DNA of 64,000 bases from Nocardia transvalensis NBRC 15921 (GTDB lineage: Bacteria > Actinomycetota > Actinomycetes > Mycobacteriales > Mycobacteriaceae), in the NCBI RefSeq assembly GCF_000308875.1, contig NZ_BAGL01000002.1, positions 62,001 through 126,000 of the forward strand. The letters are read 5' to 3'. Below the pieces are notes generated by a model that was not told the origin of the DNA, made no database searches, and saw nothing but the letters and a program-made list of their open reading frames with translations. Positions within the stretch are counted from its first letter, which is position 1. Every line of letters begins with the position of its first letter. The translations under genes and the position numbers were made by a program. This document shows positions 61,042-64,000 of the stretch, piece after piece.

Positions 61042-61710
61042 TCAGGCGACGCGGCGAGCGGTGACGATCGAGTCGGGATCCAGGTGCGCGTACTCGACCG
61101 GCTCGCCGGACTGCGACGCGTGCAGGATGCGACCGTCCCCGGCGTACATGGCCACGTGGCCGCCGCCGTTCTGGATGATCAGGTCGCCGGGCTGCAGTTC
61201 CTGGAAGGCGACCGGCTTGCCGACGTGCGACTGCTCGAAGCTGGTGCGCGGCAGGTCGATACCGGCCTGCTTGTAGGCCCACTTGACCAGGCCGGAGCAG
61301 TCGAAACCGTTCGGGCCGTTGCCGCCCCAGACGTACTGAGCGCCGACCTTCGAGCGCGCGGCGTCGAGCGCGGCGATACCCGTGGTGTGCTGCGTCTGGT
61401 CGAACAGGTTGGGGGCCGGGGCCGCGTTCGGGGCCTGCGGAGCGATGGCCTGCGGAGCGGCCAGCGACTGCTGGAAGCCCTTGATCTCGTCGGCGTGGTC
61501 GGCGAGCGCCTGGTTGGCCTGGGCGACCTGCTGGTCGTACTCCGGGGCCAACGGCACATCGAAGTTGCCGAAGCCGGGAACGTTGATGGTGGCGGCCTGT
61601 GCCGAGATGGCCGGCATGGCGCCAGTGGAAGCGGCGACGGCGCCGAAAACCAGCGCACCCTTCACGGAATTCGGGAGTCGAGAATCCCGTTGCAAACTGT
61701 GTTTACCCAC
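61042..61710 (-). CDS. NlpC/P60 cell-wall endopeptidase
   Basis: This 222-aa secreted protein has a signal peptide (LVFGAVAASTGAMPAISAQA), a helical linker and a C-terminal NlpC/P60 domain with the catalytic Cys (GFDCSGLVKWAY), GGGHVAMY (His) and DGRILHASQ. It cleaves the D-Glu/diaminopimelate bond in peptidoglycan, like RipA/RpfB partners. The strong c-di-AMP riboswitch upstream sets its regulation by the cell-wall/osmotic second messenger. Confidence 0.92.
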   Translation of the reverse strand: MGKHSLQRDSRLPNSVKGALVFGAVAASTGAMPAISAQAATINVPGFGNFDVPLAPEYDQQVAQANQALADHADEIKGFQQSLAAPQAIAPQAPNAAPAPNLFDQTQHTTGIAALDAARSKVGAQYVWGGNGPNGFDCSGLVKWAYKQAGIDLPRTSFEQSHVGKPVAFQELQPGDLIIQNGGGHVAMYAGDGRILHASQSGEPVEYAHLDPDSIVTARRVA

Positions 61711-61735
61711 CGAGCTGAGTCTCCTGTTTCTTCCT

Positions 61736-61885
61736 GCCGACCGCCGACCGGGTTAGCTGACGGGTTCGGGCCGGGAAGATCGGCCCTACCCCGCCGGCCA
61801 TTGTGACCGAAAGGGATTCACCCCACACACCTGGGTCCCCGGCACGGGGATCGGGCTGCCCACCCGACCACCGATTAGGCGGTAA
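61736..61885 (-). ncRNA. c-di-AMP (ydaO/yuaA) riboswitch
   Basis: On the minus strand the conserved elements occur in the right order: GGGGACCCAGG, GGGGTGAATCC, GGGGTAGGGC and CCCGAACCCGTCAGCTAACC. These are hallmark sequences of the ydaO riboswitch, which turns cell-wall hydrolase genes off when c-di-AMP is high. It precedes the NlpC/P60 gene by about 25-60 nt. Confidence 0.92.
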
Positions 61886-62114
61886 CTCGATGGGCCGCCT
61901 CGCCTGCGAAGCGACTGACTCCATCGGGTCACGAAGAGATTACGACGAGCGAGACCTGTTGTCCACCCCACAGGATCGTGTGTTCGCGAGCCGCCCGCGA
62001 AACCCCAGGACGGTTCGTGAAATCACACGCTGGACGTCCGGAGATAACGATTCGAGATCGACCCGGACACCCGTGTTATCGAACCGAGAGCCCTCGGCGT
62101 TACCCGTCTCGACA
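61886..62114. other. Gene-free gap upstream of the riboswitch
   Basis: This should hold the promoter of the riboswitch-controlled transcript. No gene or repeat is recognised. The 3' part may also be the terminator region of the 93-aa gene, which ends at 62115. Confidence 0.4.
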
Positions 62115-62396
62115 TCAACGGTTGTCCGAATTGTCATGGCCGTCACCGTCATGACCGTCCAGCGCGCGTTCGAGTTCCGCGATCCGCCGCTGGGCGTCGG
62201 CCAGGTCGATCTCCAGCCGCCCCAGCGCCATCACCAGCGGGCCCACCGCGAGATCGGCGACCAGTTGCGGATCGTCGTACCCGCGCTCGATGGCCACCAG
62301 GATGTTGTCGCGGATCTTCGCCGCCACCGGAGCGCCGTCCGGCACATCCCACGATTCGACCACCTCGGCGACGGTGGGAATGGACTCCTCCGACAT
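62115..62396 (-). CDS. Small hypothetical coiled-coil protein
   Basis: This 93-aa protein is acidic, with a heptad-like C-terminal helix (LGRLEIDLADAQRRIAELER) and a Asp/His-rich tail. ATG 62396 is preceded by GGGAGGG. No domain recognised. It is divergent from the AAA ATPase gene at 62542, so the two share a promoter gap. A small regulatory partner is one possibility. Confidence 0.65.
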   Translation of the reverse strand: MSEESIPTVAEVVESWDVPDGAPVAAKIRDNILVAIERGYDDPQLVADLAVGPLVMALGRLEIDLADAQRRIAELERALDGHDGDGHDNSDNR

Positions 62397-62541
62397 GACC
62401 CTCCCTGCGCTGTGACCCAGTTCGTGACACTGACAAGGGTAAGGAGTCGAAAGGTCCGAAGTGTCCCGTGTGCCGAACGATAGCTCAATCTAGGGCAATC
62501 CGTAGATATCCCGAGAGTTCGATCGCGAGGGGCTACGGTGT

Positions 62542-63735
62542 ATGGGCATGGACCCCGTGCGGAATCCGTATGCCCCCGGCGCCGGACAGCGCCCGCCCGA
62601 ACTCGCCGGGCGCGCCAGGCAACTCGACGCCTTCGACGTCGTGCTGGAGCGCGTGTCGCGCGCGCGACCGGAACGCAGCGTGATGCTCACCGGCCTGCGC
62701 GGCGTGGGGAAGACGGTGCTGCTCAATCAGCTTCGCTCCGCCGCGCGGTCCCGGGACTGGGGCACCGGCAAGTTGGAGGCCCGCCCGGATCAGGAACTGC
62801 GCCGACCGCTGGCCTCGGCGCTGCACATGGCGGTGCGGCAGGTCGCGGTGGCACACCGCAATCCGGAGATGGTGGACGACTTCCTCGGCATACTCAAGGC
62901 TTTCGCACTGCGCGCCACCGCGGAGAAGGGTATGCGCGAACGCTGGCAGCCGGGTATCGACGTCCCGGCGGTCACCGGCCGCGCGGATTCCGGCGATATC
63001 GAGATCGACCTCGTCGAGCTGCTGATGGAGGCCGGTCAGCTGGCCCAGGAGAGCGGCGTCGGCATCGCGATCTTCATCGACGAGATGCAGGACCTGGGCG
63101 CCGCCGACATCTCCGCGATCTGCGGCGCCTGTCACGAATTGAGCCAGGAGGCAGCGCCTCTGATCGTGGTCGGCGCCGGTCTGCCGCATCTGCCCGCGGT
63201 GCTGTCGGCATCCAAGAGCTACTCCGAGCGACTGTTCAGCTATCACCGCATCGATCGGCTGGACCGCGAGGCCGCCGATCTGGCGCTCATCGCGCCCGCG
63301 GAGCGCGAGCAGGTGAAATTCACCGAGGCCGCACTGGACACGCTCTACCGCAAGGCCGACGGCTATCCGTACTTCGTGCAGGCGTACGGCAAGGCCACCT
63401 GGGATGTGGCCGCGCAGAGCCCGATCGGCGCCGAGGACGTCGAATTGGCCGCGCCCGCCGCCGAGGAGGAGCTGGCGGTCGGCTTCTTCGGCTCCCGCTA
63501 CGAGCGCGCCACGCCCGCCGAGCGGGAATACATGCGCGCCATGGCCGATCTGTCCGGCGACGACGGCCCGGTGGCGACGGCGCTCGTCGCCAAGGAGCTG
63601 GGGCGCAAGCCCGCCTCGCTGTCGCCGGCGCGCGACGGCCTGATCAAGAAGGGGCTGATCTACTCGGCCGAGCGCGGCACGATCGGCTTCACCGTGCCGC
63701 ACTTCGGCCGGTACCTGCGCAGCGTAAACGACTAG
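62542..63735 (+). CDS. AAA/STAND-type ATPase
   Basis: The 397-aa protein has Walker A TGLRGVGKTVLLNQL, Walker B IAIFIDEMQDLG, and an ORC/STAND-like architecture with a C-terminal winged helix (VAKELGRKPASLSPARDGLI, then KKGLIYSAERG). It could act as a signalling ATPase. ATG 62542 (or in-frame ATG 62548) starts it. It stands alone, divergent from the 93-aa gene. Confidence 0.82.
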   Translation: MGMDPVRNPYAPGAGQRPPELAGRARQLDAFDVVLERVSRARPERSVMLTGLRGVGKTVLLNQLRSAARSRDWGTGKLEARPDQELRRPLASALHMAVRQVAVAHRNPEMVDDFLGILKAFALRATAEKGMRERWQPGIDVPAVTGRADSGDIEIDLVELLMEAGQLAQESGVGIAIFIDEMQDLGAADISAICGACHELSQEAAPLIVVGAGLPHLPAVLSASKSYSERLFSYHRIDRLDREAADLALIAPAEREQVKFTEAALDTLYRKADGYPYFVQAYGKATWDVAAQSPIGAEDVELAAPAAEEELAVGFFGSRYERATPAEREYMRAMADLSGDDGPVATALVAKELGRKPASLSPARDGLIKKGLIYSAERGTIGFTVPHFGRYLRSVND

Positions 63736-63748
63736 CGCCGCCCACGGC

Positions 63749-64000
63749 TCACGGCTTCGGCACGCAGTGGCCGTCGAATTGGTCGTCGGAGTCCCGGAAC
63801 ACCGGCCACCGCATGGCTTTCGCGCGGGTTTGCGGTCCGTAGATCCCGTCCTTGTCCGCACCGGATTCGGTCTGCTCGTGCATGACGGCGTTCTTGGTCG
63901 CGGCGTCGTAGGTGCGGTTCGTGGCCAGCGGAATCTGGTGGCAAAGTGCGAGCGCCTGTTGCAGCGCGGCCACCGAATCGCCGTGGTCGCCGTTCATGAG
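63749..64000 (-). CDS. Peptidoglycan-binding-like protein (5' end beyond the window)
   Basis: The visible 3' end encodes a peptidoglycan-binding type 1 domain (GDSVAALQQALALCH...YGPQTRAKAM) followed by a Trp/Pro-rich tail. The frame is open through the right edge, so an N-terminal domain is missing. It is probably a cell-wall protein. It converges on the ATPase with 13 bp between. Confidence 0.75.
   Translation of the reverse strand, partial: LMNGDHGDSVAALQQALALCHQIPLATNRTYDAATKNAVMHEQTESGADKDGIYGPQTRAKAMRWPVFRDSDDQFDGHCVPKP

Overview
The window is high-G+C actinobacterial DNA, most likely from Nocardia or a close mycobacterial relative. Supporting signs are an actinobacterial DnaB carrying two inteins, an XRE/DUF5753 regulator next to a DUF397 protein, many TetR and XRE regulators, GTG/TTG starts, ATGA-overlapping operons, and a c-di-AMP riboswitch ahead of an NlpC/P60 cell-wall hydrolase.

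The first 28 kb are dominated by one object. dnaB (290-3382) is split by a class 3-type mini-intein and a LAGLIDADG intein. A 24.6-kb Tn7-like transposon (3386-27942) sits directly behind its stop codon. Both ends begin TGTAGGTT and are flanked by the same 5-bp duplication, AAAGA (3381-3385 and 27943-27947). On the left lies a tightly coupled tnsA-tnsB-tnsC-tniQ operon. The TniQ is long (868 aa) and ends in a LysR-like helix-turn-helix, the natural candidate for recognising the dnaB 3' end.

The transposon cargo looks like a mobile defence island. It holds an XRE-ImmA metallopeptidase with a TGT-like zinc protein; an operon of a DUF3696-type AAA ATPase, a PIN nuclease and an RNA ligase; a large protein with a C-terminal DUF559-like nuclease domain (possibly AbiJ-like); a PD-(D/E)XK-like protein; several unknown operons; and a CBASS-like pair of a SLATT membrane protein and a CD-NTase. 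Decayed IS21, ISL3 and P450 pieces and a tRNA 3'-end sequence lie between them, showing repeated acquisition and loss of cargo.

From about 28 kb to the end the content is chromosomal. It includes divergent regulator/target pairs with visible palindromic operators (TetR-nitroreductase, MFS-TetR, XRE/cupin-metallo-hydrolase), pentapeptide and GtrA membrane proteins, Nudix, CMD-like and methyltransferase genes, an FAD oxidoreductase, an SGNH hydrolase, a 2OG oxygenase-SDR-membrane protein cluster, an isochorismatase-fold protein lacking its catalytic triad, an acyl-CoA synthetase divergent from a nitronate monooxygenase, and a VapBC pair. It continues with DMT and MBL genes, a polyketide-synthase-like AT-KR protein with both active sites altered, a minisatellite, an antiporter, an S4 protein, the riboswitch-controlled NlpC/P60 gene, and an AAA ATPase. 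A partial peptidoglycan-binding-like gene runs off the right edge.
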